Assembly: GCA_017548175.1 (NCBI GenBank)
Contig: JAFYMZ010000028.1
Location: forward strand, 1-13,403
Direction of reading: 5' to 3'
Origin: Clostridia bacterium
GTDB lineage: Bacteria > Bacillota_A > Clostridia > Oscillospirales > Butyricicoccaceae
Length of the DNA: 13,403 bases
The notes below the pieces were generated by a model. It saw only the letters and a list, made by a program, of their open reading frames with translations, was not told where the DNA came from and made no database searches. The first letter of the stretch is position 1. Every line of letters begins with the position of its first letter. Both the position numbers and the translations under genes were made by a program. Shown here one piece after another: positions 1 through 6,301 of this stretch.

Positions 1-611
1 GATTCCTTAGGTGCCACCGGACTGACGGCGGCAAGGGCGGGAATGCGGTCATCCAACCGGTCGTAGGCGGCCATTACGGCGGCGGCTTGCGCATCGAAGG
101 CACCGTAGTCGCAGTTGCCCGTTTCGTCCCGGGGCACGGCAGGCGCCACCGCGTTGATCTCCCGCGCCAGCACCTCCAGCGTGCGGGTCATTTGCCGGGT
201 GGTATAGCCACCGGTGGGCAAGTCCAGCGCGTCGGCCAGATCGGAGCCGGTGTACTGCACGCCAAAGGCCGCCATAAAGAGCAGGCAAATGGCGCCGCAC
301 AGCGCCAGACTGCGGCTCAGCCACAGAAGAAAGCCGCGCCAACCGCCGCGCACGGCGGCAACGATCAGGCCCAGCGGCACACCCGGCACCACCAGAATGA
401 GCAGCCACTCGCCCACGGGACGGCGGCTGAAGGAAAACAGGCGGCTCAGCAGGCCGCTGAGCCGCGCGGCAAAGGCGCGCACACCGTCACCGGCGGCGGT
501 ATCGCACAGCAGCCGCAGAATGCCGGCCAGCAGCAGGCAGGCTGCGCCCACCGCCAGCCAAAAAAGCAGCCGGCGGCGCAGGGGTTTCGTTTCAGACAGC
601 GTCCGGACCAC
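1..611 (-). CDS. Probable DUF3810-family membrane protein, partial (3' end outside window)
   Basis: The frame is open from a GTG at 611-609 to the window edge, 203 codons. I chose GTG because AGGAG, formed by the last codons of the upstream CYTH gene, lies a few bases before it and no better start exists. GTG follows the CYTH stop after a single codon (TGA CCC GTG) in the same frame, so the two are probably translationally coupled. Three hydrophobic segments are visible at about residues 15-32, 69-87 and 102-118. The second is preceded by FSRRPVGEW, and a soluble helical stretch follows (TRQMTRTLEVLAREINAVA). This layout resembles DUF3810 proteins, which have N-terminal membrane helices and then a large extracytoplasmic domain; that domain would lie beyond the window. 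The family call rests on remembered similarity. Function is unknown. Confidence 0.65.
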   Translation of the reverse strand, partial: MVRTLSETKPLRRRLLFWLAVGAACLLLAGILRLLCDTAAGDGVRAFAARLSGLLSRLFSFSRRPVGEWLLILVVPGVPLGLIVAAVRGGWRGFLLWLSRSLALCGAICLLFMAAFGVQYTGSDLADALDLPTGGYTTRQMTRTLEVLAREINAVAPAVPRDETGNCDYGAFDAQAAAVMAAYDRLDDRIPALAAVSPVAPKE

Positions 612-614
612 GGG

Positions 615-1217
615 TCACTCCTGCATCAGGGCACGGGCGCGGGCGTGCTTGCTCTGCTTGCACACCGGCAGGCCGTATTTTTCGGCCAGCGGCAGGAAAA
701 AGGCCTCCAGCTGTTCGGCCGTGCCGGCGGCCAGTTCGGCCTCGCACTCGGCAATGGGGGCGGTGCGGTCACCGGCAAACAGTTCGCCGCTGTCATAGGA
801 CAGGATGCAGGCGAAGTCGGCCTGCACCAGCGGCACGGCGATGCGGGTAAAGCGGGCACCGCATTGGGGCACCAGCATCATCCGGCTGAGCAGGGCAGCG
901 GCGGAAAAGGGCAGGCTGCCGGTTGCCAGCAGCGTCTGCACGCCTTCTTCCACCGTTTCGGCTTCGCATTCCACCTCGGTGCGGGCAAACTCGCCGTGGG
1001 CCGGCGCCTTGAAGGTGCAGATGCCCTTGCCGTTTTCCTTGCGCAGGCGCAGGGTCATCTTGCGCTGGGACAGATTGCCGGGGATATCGTCGTAATAGGT
1101 GGCTTCCATCCGGGTGACTTCCTCGCCCTGACCCAGACAGGGGGCCACGGCCGGGTCTGCCAGCAACTGGGTAAACTGGGCTTGGGTCACAGGGGACAGC
1201 TTGATCTCGATCTCCAT
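615..1217 (-). CDS. CYTH-domain protein (triphosphate tunnel metalloenzyme family)
   Basis: A 200-residue protein beginning MEIEIK, the ExExK metal- and phosphate-binding signature of CYTH domains. Further tunnel-type charged strands follow: RKMTLRLRKENGKG, then CTFKAP, then RTEVECEAE. A C-terminal SKHARA resembles the SKY-R motif of the family. Length fits a stand-alone CYTH domain with no CHAD partner. Family members hydrolyse or make triphosphate compounds (inorganic triphosphatase, thiamine triphosphatase, class IV adenylate cyclase); the substrate here cannot be told from sequence. The ATG at 1217 has GAGGTG about five bases upstream. The downstream membrane-protein gene begins three bases after the TGA stop. 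It is divergent from zapA. Confidence 0.85.
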   Translation of the reverse strand: MEIEIKLSPVTQAQFTQLLADPAVAPCLGQGEEVTRMEATYYDDIPGNLSQRKMTLRLRKENGKGICTFKAPAHGEFARTEVECEAETVEEGVQTLLATGSLPFSAAALLSRMMLVPQCGARFTRIAVPLVQADFACILSYDSGELFAGDRTAPIAECEAELAAGTAEQLEAFFLPLAEKYGLPVCKQSKHARARALMQE

Positions 1218-1228
1218 GGGTTCACCTC

Positions 1229-1323
1229 GTAATCACAAAATCTCTTGGTGGTTTTATGATACCATCCTTGCCCGCGCGGCGCAAGAAAATCTGCCGGGGC
1301 GGAAGTAAACTTTTTGTGATTAC
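1229..1323. repeat. 12-bp perfect inverted repeat flanking a divergent promoter region
   Basis: GTAATCACAAAA at 1229-1240 is the exact reverse complement of TTTTGTGATTAC at 1312-1323. Each gene therefore has the same 12-mer on its own coding strand. For the CYTH gene it lies directly before the ribosome binding site; for zapA it abuts the proposed -35 box. The arms are 71 bases apart, too far for an ordinary hairpin. A shared regulator binding site is an inference; the repeat itself is read directly. Confidence 0.7.
1256..1284 (-). promoter_or_regulatory. Possible promoter for the CYTH / DUF3810-like unit
   Basis: On the minus strand TTGCGC (1284-1279) and TATCAT (1261-1256) are separated by 17 bases. 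The -10 has one mismatch to consensus; the -35 matches only at TTG. Initiation near 1249 would place one copy of the 12-mer repeat inside a leader of about 30 bases. Confidence 0.4.
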
Positions 1324-1352
1324 TTCCATTTTCGGAAAGAATATGTTATAGT
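1324..1352 (+). promoter_or_regulatory. Probable promoter of the zapA-mrdA operon (extended -10)
   Basis: TATAGT at 1347-1352 is preceded by TG at 1344-1345, giving an extended -10. The -35 position 17 bases upstream reads TTCCAT (1324-1329), a weak match that an extended -10 can tolerate. The 12-mer TTTTGTGATTAC ends at 1323, so a bound protein would sit at the -35 edge. The leader to the zapA start is about 85 bases. Confidence 0.5.
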
Positions 1353-1442
1353 TAAGGTGTATATCTATATCTAATCGGCAATGCGCAAGCCGCAATGAAA
1401 CAGAGAGAAAAAATCGGGGTTTTACCCCAAGGAGGAATAAAG

Positions 1443-1733
1443 ATGCTGAACCGTATCGTGGTGACCATCGACGGTCTGGAGTACACCGTGGTGTCCGAGG
1501 ACAGTGCTGACTGCATCCGCCGCAGCGCCAATCTGGTGGACGAGAACATCGCCGCCATCAAGAAATCCGCCCCCCTGTCTTCCCTCAGCGCTTCTGTGCT
1601 GGCCGCTATGAATCTGGCTGATTCTTATTACAAGGCACTGGAGAGCACCGACAATCTGCGCCGGCAGATCAAGGATTACGCCGAGGAAAACGGCCGCCTC
1701 CGCGCCGAGCTGAACCGCCTGAAGCGCCGCTAA
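1443..1733 (+). CDS. zapA: Cell division protein ZapA
   Basis: A 96-residue protein. It opens with the short beta-rich N-terminal part typical of ZapA (MLNRIVVTIDGLEYTVVSED), passes a central helix, and ends in a charged C-terminal coiled coil (about residues 66-96, DNLRRQIKDYAEENGRLRAE). ZapA is a cytoplasmic FtsZ-ring-associated protein that bundles FtsZ protofilaments. I chose the ATG at 1443 because GGAGGA lies at 1431-1436; the in-frame ATG at 1395 would add 16 residues with no family similarity and no good ribosome binding site. It is first in the division/elongation operon, with the U32 gene 48 bases downstream. Confidence 0.9.
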   Translation: MLNRIVVTIDGLEYTVVSEDSADCIRRSANLVDENIAAIKKSAPLSSLSASVLAAMNLADSYYKALESTDNLRRQIKDYAEENGRLRAELNRLKRR

Positions 1734-1781
1734 ATCCCCGCGGCTCTGCCGCATATCACAATTCGCCATGGAGGAATCCCC

Positions 1782-2378
1782 ATGAAACTGGAACTGATGA
1801 GCCCTGCGGGCTCCTTTGAATCGGTAATGGCTGCCGCACGCAGCGGAGCCGATGCCGTATATTTTGGCGCCGGTGACTTTAACGCACGGCGCAACGCGAA
1901 AAATCTGACCGACGAGGAACTGGAGACCGCCATCCGGGAGTGTCATCTGCGCGGTGTGAAGTGTTATATCACCATGAACACCCTGCTCACCGACCGGGAA
2001 CTGCCGGCGGCAAGAGATCTGGTGCAAAAGCTGTCCGCCCTGGGCGCAGATGCCCTCATCGTACAGGACCTGGGTATGGCCCGGGTCATTCGTGCTGCCG
2101 CACCCGACCTGCCCATCCACGCCTCTACCCAGCTGACCGTACACAATCTGGCCGGTGCGGTGCAGGCCAAGGAACTGGGCTTTTCCCGCGTGGTGCTGAG
2201 CCGCGAGCTGCCCCTGAGCGAGATCAAGTTCATCTGCCAGAACGCCGGCGTGGAGATCGAGGTCTTTGTCCACGGTGCCATGTGCATGTGCTATTCCGGC
2301 CAGTGCTTTTTGTCCGCCGCCATCGGCGGCCGCAGCGGCAACCGCGGTCTGTGCGCGCAGCCCTGCCGCCTGAACTAG
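1782..2378 (+). CDS. U32 protein, N-terminal fragment (198 aa) up to the amber codon
   Basis: This is the product if TAG terminates. It begins MKLELMSPAGSFESV, the usual U32 N-terminal strand and loop of a TIM-barrel-like fold. Residues 160-178 match the family signature E-x-F-x2-G-[SA]-[LIVM]-C-x4-G-x-C-x-[LIVM]-S. Cysteines at 168, 175, 191 and 195, with an extra one at 170, have the spacing expected for the cluster that holds an iron-sulphur centre in the RNA-hydroxylating members. The fragment therefore keeps the cysteine cluster but loses the conserved EGR-containing region and everything after it, so it is unlikely to be an active enzyme alone. Confidence 0.6.
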   Translation: MKLELMSPAGSFESVMAAARSGADAVYFGAGDFNARRNAKNLTDEELETAIRECHLRGVKCYITMNTLLTDRELPAARDLVQKLSALGADALIVQDLGMARVIRAAAPDLPIHASTQLTVHNLAGAVQAKELGFSRVVLSRELPLSEIKFICQNAGVEIEVFVHGAMCMCYSGQCFLSAAIGGRSGNRGLCAQPCRLN

Positions 2379-2396
2379 TCCGTAGCCGGTCAGCCT

Positions 2397-3884
2397 ATGG
2401 GCTTCCCCCTGAGCCTGAAGGATATGAGTCTGGCTTCTCATCTGCGGGAGCTGGAGGAAGCCGGCGTGACCTGCATCAAGATCGAGGGCCGTATGAAGCG
2501 CCCCGAATATACCGCGCTGGTCACCAGCATTTACCGCAAGGCGCTGGATGAAAACCGCAACCCCACCCGACAGGAGCTGTTCCAGCTGGAGACCGCCTTC
2601 TCCCGAGACGGTTTTTCCGACGGATATTTCACCGGCAAGAAGGGCCCCCATATGTTCGGCACCCGACAGGAAAGCGACGGAAAGGACGTGCGCAACCTGT
2701 ACAAAGAGGTGCGCAAACTGTACACCCAAGAGCCCGAGCCGCCCTGCGTGGCGGTGGATCTGACCTTTACCGCCAAACACGGAGAGAATATGGTGCTGGC
2801 CGTCACCGACGAGGATGGCAACACCTTTGAAGCCACCGCACTGCCTGCCGAGCGGGCGCTGAACCGCGCCACCACCCAGGACGAGGTGGAGAGCGGCCTG
2901 CGCAAGACGGGCGGCACCGTCTTTTTCGCCCGGGACATCCGGGTAGAGCTGGATGACGGCCTGCGCATTCCCGCCGCCGCCATCAACGCCCTGCGCCGCC
3001 GCTGTCTGGACGGCCTGACCATCCGCCGCAAGCAGCTGCCCGACCGCAGAGTGGGCAACTGGCAGCCCGGTGTCAAGCGGCTGAACCACAACGGCAAGCC
3101 GGGACTGATCTTTTCCTTCCTGAAGGCACAGCAGATGACCCCCGCCCTGCTGCGGCTGCAGCCCGACTGGATCTGGCTGCCCCTGAAGGAAATGGTGGAG
3201 CATCTGGACGTGGTGACCAAGCTGGCCGAGTTGGGTCAGAAGTTCGTGGCGGTGCCCGACCGCATCATCTGGGACAGCCAGTGGAAACTGACCGTCGAGC
3301 GCCTGCGCACCCTGTATCAGGCCGGATTCCGGGACGTAGCCGCCACCAACATCGGACAGATCGGCCTGCTGAAAAAGCTGGGCTTTAACGTGCACGGCGA
3401 CTTTGGCCTGAACGTGATGAACTCCCAGACCATCGGCGAGCTGCGCCGCATGGGTCTGGCCTCCTGCACCCTGTCCTTTGAGATGAATCTGGCGCAGGTC
3501 CGCGACCTGTCCATGGGTATGGATTGCCAGCTCATCGCCTACGGCCGCCTACCCCTGATGATCACCGAAAACTGCGTCATCCGGCACGGCCGCACCTCCA
3601 ACTGCCCCTGCGGTCTGGAGCGCAGCGAAATGACCGACCGCACCGGCCGCAGCTTCCCCCTGATGCACGAGGAGTTCTGCCGTACCACCGTGTACAACGC
3701 CGAAAAACTCTATCTGGCCGACAAGCTGCCCGACCTGCAGAAGCTGGGTCTGCGCTGGCTGCGCCTGAACTTCACCACCGAAAACCACCGCGAGGCCGAA
3801 GCCGTTGCCGCCGCCTATCTGGGCGAAGGCGATGCCGAGCCCCAGCGTATGACGAGAGGACTGTATTACCGTGGCGTACAATAA
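2397..3884 (+). CDS. U32 protein, C-terminal fragment (495 aa) downstream of the amber codon
   Basis: An open frame in phase with the upstream fragment, from the ATG at 2397, 18 bases after TAG. It contains the U32 core continuation (SLKDMSLASHLRELEEAGV, then IKIEGRMKRPEYTALVTSIY) and a long C-terminal region with a second cysteine-containing segment near NCPCGLERSEM. No convincing Shine-Dalgarno sequence precedes this ATG (CCGGTCAGCC), so separate translation would need reinitiation after the amber codon. Its codon use (mostly CTG, GCC, GAG, CGC) looks like that of its neighbours, arguing that any inactivation is recent. The last bases overlap dut by 14 bases if the dut GTG start is used. 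Confidence 0.55.
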   Translation: MGFPLSLKDMSLASHLRELEEAGVTCIKIEGRMKRPEYTALVTSIYRKALDENRNPTRQELFQLETAFSRDGFSDGYFTGKKGPHMFGTRQESDGKDVRNLYKEVRKLYTQEPEPPCVAVDLTFTAKHGENMVLAVTDEDGNTFEATALPAERALNRATTQDEVESGLRKTGGTVFFARDIRVELDDGLRIPAAAINALRRRCLDGLTIRRKQLPDRRVGNWQPGVKRLNHNGKPGLIFSFLKAQQMTPALLRLQPDWIWLPLKEMVEHLDVVTKLAELGQKFVAVPDRIIWDSQWKLTVERLRTLYQAGFRDVAATNIGQIGLLKKLGFNVHGDFGLNVMNSQTIGELRRMGLASCTLSFEMNLAQVRDLSMGMDCQLIAYGRLPLMITENCVIRHGRTSNCPCGLERSEMTDRTGRSFPLMHEEFCRTTVYNAEKLYLADKLPDLQKLGLRWLRLNFTTENHREAEAVAAAYLGEGDAEPQRMTRGLYYRGVQ

Positions 3885-4332
3885 TCCTATGACCCTGCCC
3901 TGCCGCCAGATCGAGCGGAACGGCAGAAAAGCCCCCCTGCCCGCCTATCAGACTGCCGGCGCTGCCGCCATGGACGTGCACGCCTTTCTGGAGGAACCCG
4001 TCACCATCCAACCCGGCTGCCGCGCGCTGATCCCCACCGGTCTGTGCTATGCCGTGCCCCAAGGCTTTGCCATGCTGCTGCTGGCCCGCAGCGGCCTGAG
4101 CATCAAGCAGGGCATTTGTCTGGCCAACAGCGTGGGTCTCATCGACTCCGACTACCGCGGCGAGGTGCAGGTGGGTCTGCTGAACACCTCTGACGTGCCC
4201 TTTACCGTCCGTGACGGCGACCGCATCGCCCAGATGCTGCTGACGCCCGTGCCTGCCTTTGCGCTGGCACTGCAGGAAGAACTGGACGAGACCGCCCGGG
4301 GCGCCGGCGGCTTTGGCAGCACCAAAGTATAA
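3871..4332 (+). CDS. dut: Deoxyuridine 5'-triphosphate nucleotidohydrolase (dUTPase)
   Basis: Hydrolyses dUTP to dUMP and pyrophosphate, keeping uracil out of DNA and feeding dTMP synthesis. All five motifs of the trimeric dUTPase family are in order: AGAAAMD (residues 29-35), RSGLSIKQG (73-81), NSVGLIDSDYRGE (86-98, with the catalytic-water Asp 92 and substrate-stacking Tyr 95), GDRIAQM (116-122) and the C-terminal arm RGAGGFGST (143-151). Length 153 is normal. I kept the GTG at 3871 because GAGAGGA at 3854-3860 is ten bases upstream, whereas the ATG at 3889 has no ribosome binding site; neither start cuts a motif. It overlaps the U32 gene. Confidence 0.93.
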   Translation: MAYNNPMTLPCRQIERNGRKAPLPAYQTAGAAAMDVHAFLEEPVTIQPGCRALIPTGLCYAVPQGFAMLLLARSGLSIKQGICLANSVGLIDSDYRGEVQVGLLNTSDVPFTVRDGDRIAQMLLTPVPAFALALQEELDETARGAGGFGSTKV

Positions 4333-4371
4333 CCCTTTTTGATTTCCCCTACCCCTTGGAGGTATTTCCCT

Positions 4372-4950
4372 ATGTATGTATTGGCATCCGCATCCCCCCG
4401 CCGCCGGGAGCTGCTGCAGCTGGTGCTGCCGTCCTTTACCGTGCGTCCGGCCGAATGCGACGAGACCTGTGACCTGCAGGACCCCCACAGTCTGGTGACC
4501 GAACTGGCACGGCGCAAATGCCGCGCCGCCGCTGCCGTCAGCAGCCCCGACGAAGTCATCATTGCCGCCGACACGCTGGTGTTTCTGGACGGGCAGCCCT
4601 TGGGCAAGCCCCGGACCGAAGCGGAAGCGTGCGCGATGCTGCGCCGTCTGTCGGGCAACACCCATCAGGTGTGCACCGCCTATGCCCTGTGGGCAAAGGG
4701 GCAGGAGACCGTCTGCTGTGTGGAGAGCGAAGTGACCTTCTTCCCCCTGACCGAGGAAGAAATTGCCGCCTATGTTGCCACGGGCGAGCCCATGGACAAA
4801 GCCGGTGCTTATGGCATTCAGGGCAAAGGCGCGCTGCTGGTGGACCGCATCCGCGGCGACTATTATAATATCGTGGGCCTGCCCATTAGCCATCTGGCCC
4901 GCACCATGGCCCAACTGGGTCTGCTGCCGGAAGAAAGGAACCGGGTATGA
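4372..4950 (+). CDS. maf: Maf nucleotide pyrophosphatase (dTTP/UTP-type, YhdE-like)
   Basis: A 192-residue Maf/HAM1-fold nucleoside-triphosphate pyrophosphatase that removes non-canonical or excess pyrimidine nucleotides; family members have been linked to septum inhibition. Visible signatures: LASASPRRRELL (4-15), AADTLVF with catalytic Asp 67 (65-71), conserved Lys 79, and DKAGAYGIQGKGALLVDRI followed by GDYYNIVGLP (142-171). I chose the ATG at 4372 because GGAGG lies at 4358-4362 and the family N-terminus is exactly this; an upstream in-frame TTG at 4339 is unsupported. The TGA stop overlaps the mreC ATG (ATGA), indicating coupled translation. Together with dut it forms a nucleotide-sanitation pair inside a division operon. 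Confidence 0.93.
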   Translation: MYVLASASPRRRELLQLVLPSFTVRPAECDETCDLQDPHSLVTELARRKCRAAAAVSSPDEVIIAADTLVFLDGQPLGKPRTEAEACAMLRRLSGNTHQVCTAYALWAKGQETVCCVESEVTFFPLTEEEIAAYVATGEPMDKAGAYGIQGKGALLVDRIRGDYYNIVGLPISHLARTMAQLGLLPEERNRV

Positions 4951-5780
4951 AACTGAACCGAAAAAAACTGATTCTGTTTGCCGTGGCCATCTTTGTGGTG
5001 TGCTGCGGCACCATGCTGGTTTCTGCCCTGCGTCCCGGCAGCCCCTCGCTGCTGGGCGGCGCGTTGGGCGCCATCGTCACGCCGCTGGAGAACGCCACTG
5101 CCTCGGTGGGCAATGCCGTTTCTGACTTTTTCGGCTATTTCTACCGCTACGATGCGCTGGAGGCAGAGAACGAGAAGCTGCGGGAGGAATTGGCCAAGTT
5201 CCAGAAGCTGGAAAATATGTTTTTTGAAGCCATCAACGAAAACGAGCAGCTGCGCAAGCTGACCGAGATCCGGGAAAAGCACACCGACTTCCAGTGCGAG
5301 CTGGCCAGCGTGGTGTCTACCGTGGACATCGGCATCCACAGCAGCTTTACCATCAACAAAGGCGCGCTGGTGGGCATCGAGGTGGGTGACTGCGTCATCA
5401 CCGATGCCGGTCTGGTGGGCTATATCAGCGAAGTGGGCCCCAACTTCAGCACCGTCATCACCGTGCTGAACATCGAGTTTCAGGCCACGGCGCTGAACAC
5501 CCGTACCCGGGAGACGCTGGTGGCACAGGGCAACTTTGACTTTGCGCCCAAGGGACTGCTGAAGCTGTCCTGGCTGGACCACGGCGCCAACATTATAAAA
5601 GGTGACACCATCGTCACCAGCGGCAGCGCCAACTATCCCCCCAACCTGACCATTGGCACCATCCGCGAGTTTTCCGTGGAGAGCCACGGAATTTCCAGCT
5701 ATGCCACCATCGAACCTGCCGTGGATTTCACCCGGCTCACCGACGTGTTCGTGGTGAAAGACTTTGAGGTTGTGAACTGA
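4947..5780 (+). CDS. mreC: Rod shape-determining protein MreC
   Basis: A bitopic scaffold protein of the elongasome that links cytoplasmic MreB to periplasm-side PBP2. The 277-residue protein has a short basic N-terminus (MKLNRKK), one transmembrane helix (about 8-28), a heptad-rich coiled coil (about 67-108) and the beta-rich C-terminal region (for example NKGALVGIEVGDCVITDAGL and VTVLNIEFQATAL). Length is typical. The ATG lies inside the maf stop, preceded by an AAGAAAGGAA ribosome binding site. The gene ends TGATG with mreD. mreB is not in this window; it often sits directly upstream of mreC, but here maf does. Confidence 0.93.
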   Translation: MKLNRKKLILFAVAIFVVCCGTMLVSALRPGSPSLLGGALGAIVTPLENATASVGNAVSDFFGYFYRYDALEAENEKLREELAKFQKLENMFFEAINENEQLRKLTEIREKHTDFQCELASVVSTVDIGIHSSFTINKGALVGIEVGDCVITDAGLVGYISEVGPNFSTVITVLNIEFQATALNTRTRETLVAQGNFDFAPKGLLKLSWLDHGANIIKGDTIVTSGSANYPPNLTIGTIREFSVESHGISSYATIEPAVDFTRLTDVFVVKDFEVVN

Positions 5781-6301
5781 TGACCCGAGAAGAGAAACTC
5801 CGCGCAGTAAAATACGCCATCTACGCCGCAGTGATGCTGCTGGCGTATGTTCTGTGCGCCGCCCGGGGCGTGATGCCCCAGCTTTGGGGCGCACGGATGA
5901 ACCCCCTGCCCTTTTTGCTGTGCATCATCGCCCTGTACGAAGGCCCCTATGTGGGGGCCGGCTTTGGCCTGTTCGCCGGACTGCTGGTGAGCCTGCATTC
6001 CCTGACGGCAGAGGGTCTGGCCAGCCTGTATCTGGGTCTGTTCGGCCTTGCCTTCGGGCTGGTGGCCGTCATTTGGCTGCGCCCCATTTTGCTGAATGCG
6101 ATGCTGGGCGGCGCACTGTGCCTTTTGCTGCAGGGCGTGGGCCGTTATTTGTTTTATCACGGACTGGTGCTGGGCGTGCCGATGGCACAGGATGCCCTGC
6201 AGGTGGCCGGCGAACTGCTGCTGGCACTGGTGCCCGGTCTGTTGTTATGCCTGTTGATCCGTAAGATCCATACCAAGTTTGAGGAGGTGCTGGAACATTG
6301 A
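5780..6301 (+). CDS. mreD: Rod shape-determining protein MreD
   Basis: A 173-residue polytopic membrane protein with about five to six hydrophobic helices (starting near residues 11, 43, 64, 87, 110 and 145). It sits between mreC and the PBP2 gene, the usual place for mreD. MreD sequences are poorly conserved, so the call leans on topology and context; MARMNPLPFLL-like and EGPYVGAGFGLFAGLL segments agree with the family. It is an integral membrane part of the elongasome. Its ATG overlaps the mreC TGA, and its own TGA overlaps the TTG start of the next gene. Confidence 0.85.
   Translation: MTREEKLRAVKYAIYAAVMLLAYVLCAARGVMPQLWGARMNPLPFLLCIIALYEGPYVGAGFGLFAGLLVSLHSLTAEGLASLYLGLFGLAFGLVAVIWLRPILLNAMLGGALCLLLQGVGRYLFYHGLVLGVPMAQDALQVAGELLLALVPGLLLCLLIRKIHTKFEEVLEH

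Larger units (their letters stand above)
1782..3884 (+). pseudogene. U32-family peptidase-like gene interrupted by in-frame TAG (RlhA/YhbU-like)
   Basis: Read through the amber codon, this is one continuous 701-codon frame. TAG occupies codon 199 (2376-2378); the frame then continues with SVAGQPMGFPLSLKD, the expected continuation of U32 proteins after the PCRL motif, where an aromatic residue, probably Tyr, usually sits. One base change from TAC or TAT gives TAG. No frameshift and no second stop occurs in the remaining 501 codons. Well-studied U32 members (E. coli RlhA, TrhP/TrhO-type proteins) act in RNA hydroxylation rather than proteolysis; long Firmicute versions carry a C-terminal DUF3656-type region, which the 3' half here could represent. 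The start ATG has GGAGGA at 1770-1775. The gene ends inside dut. Recent decay, a consensus error and read-through cannot be separated from this sequence alone. Confidence 0.8.

Noticed and set aside
87..1232. Plus-strand open frame of 381 codons over the CYTH and membrane-protein genes
   Set aside because: Antisense to two genes with recognisable motifs or helices and a coupled junction; its translation is Gln/Gly/His-rich and matches nothing I recognise.
2383..2385. Second TAG just after the U32 amber codon
   Set aside because: It is out of frame (GTA GCC in the gene's frame), so it does not add a stop.
1422..3395. Very long open frame on the minus strand opposite zapA and the U32 gene; similar ones at 6157-8184 and 11797-13386
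   Set aside because: Low-complexity Gly/His/Gln/Ala-rich translations antisense to clear genes, an artefact of GC-rich third positions; no ribosome binding site or family motif.
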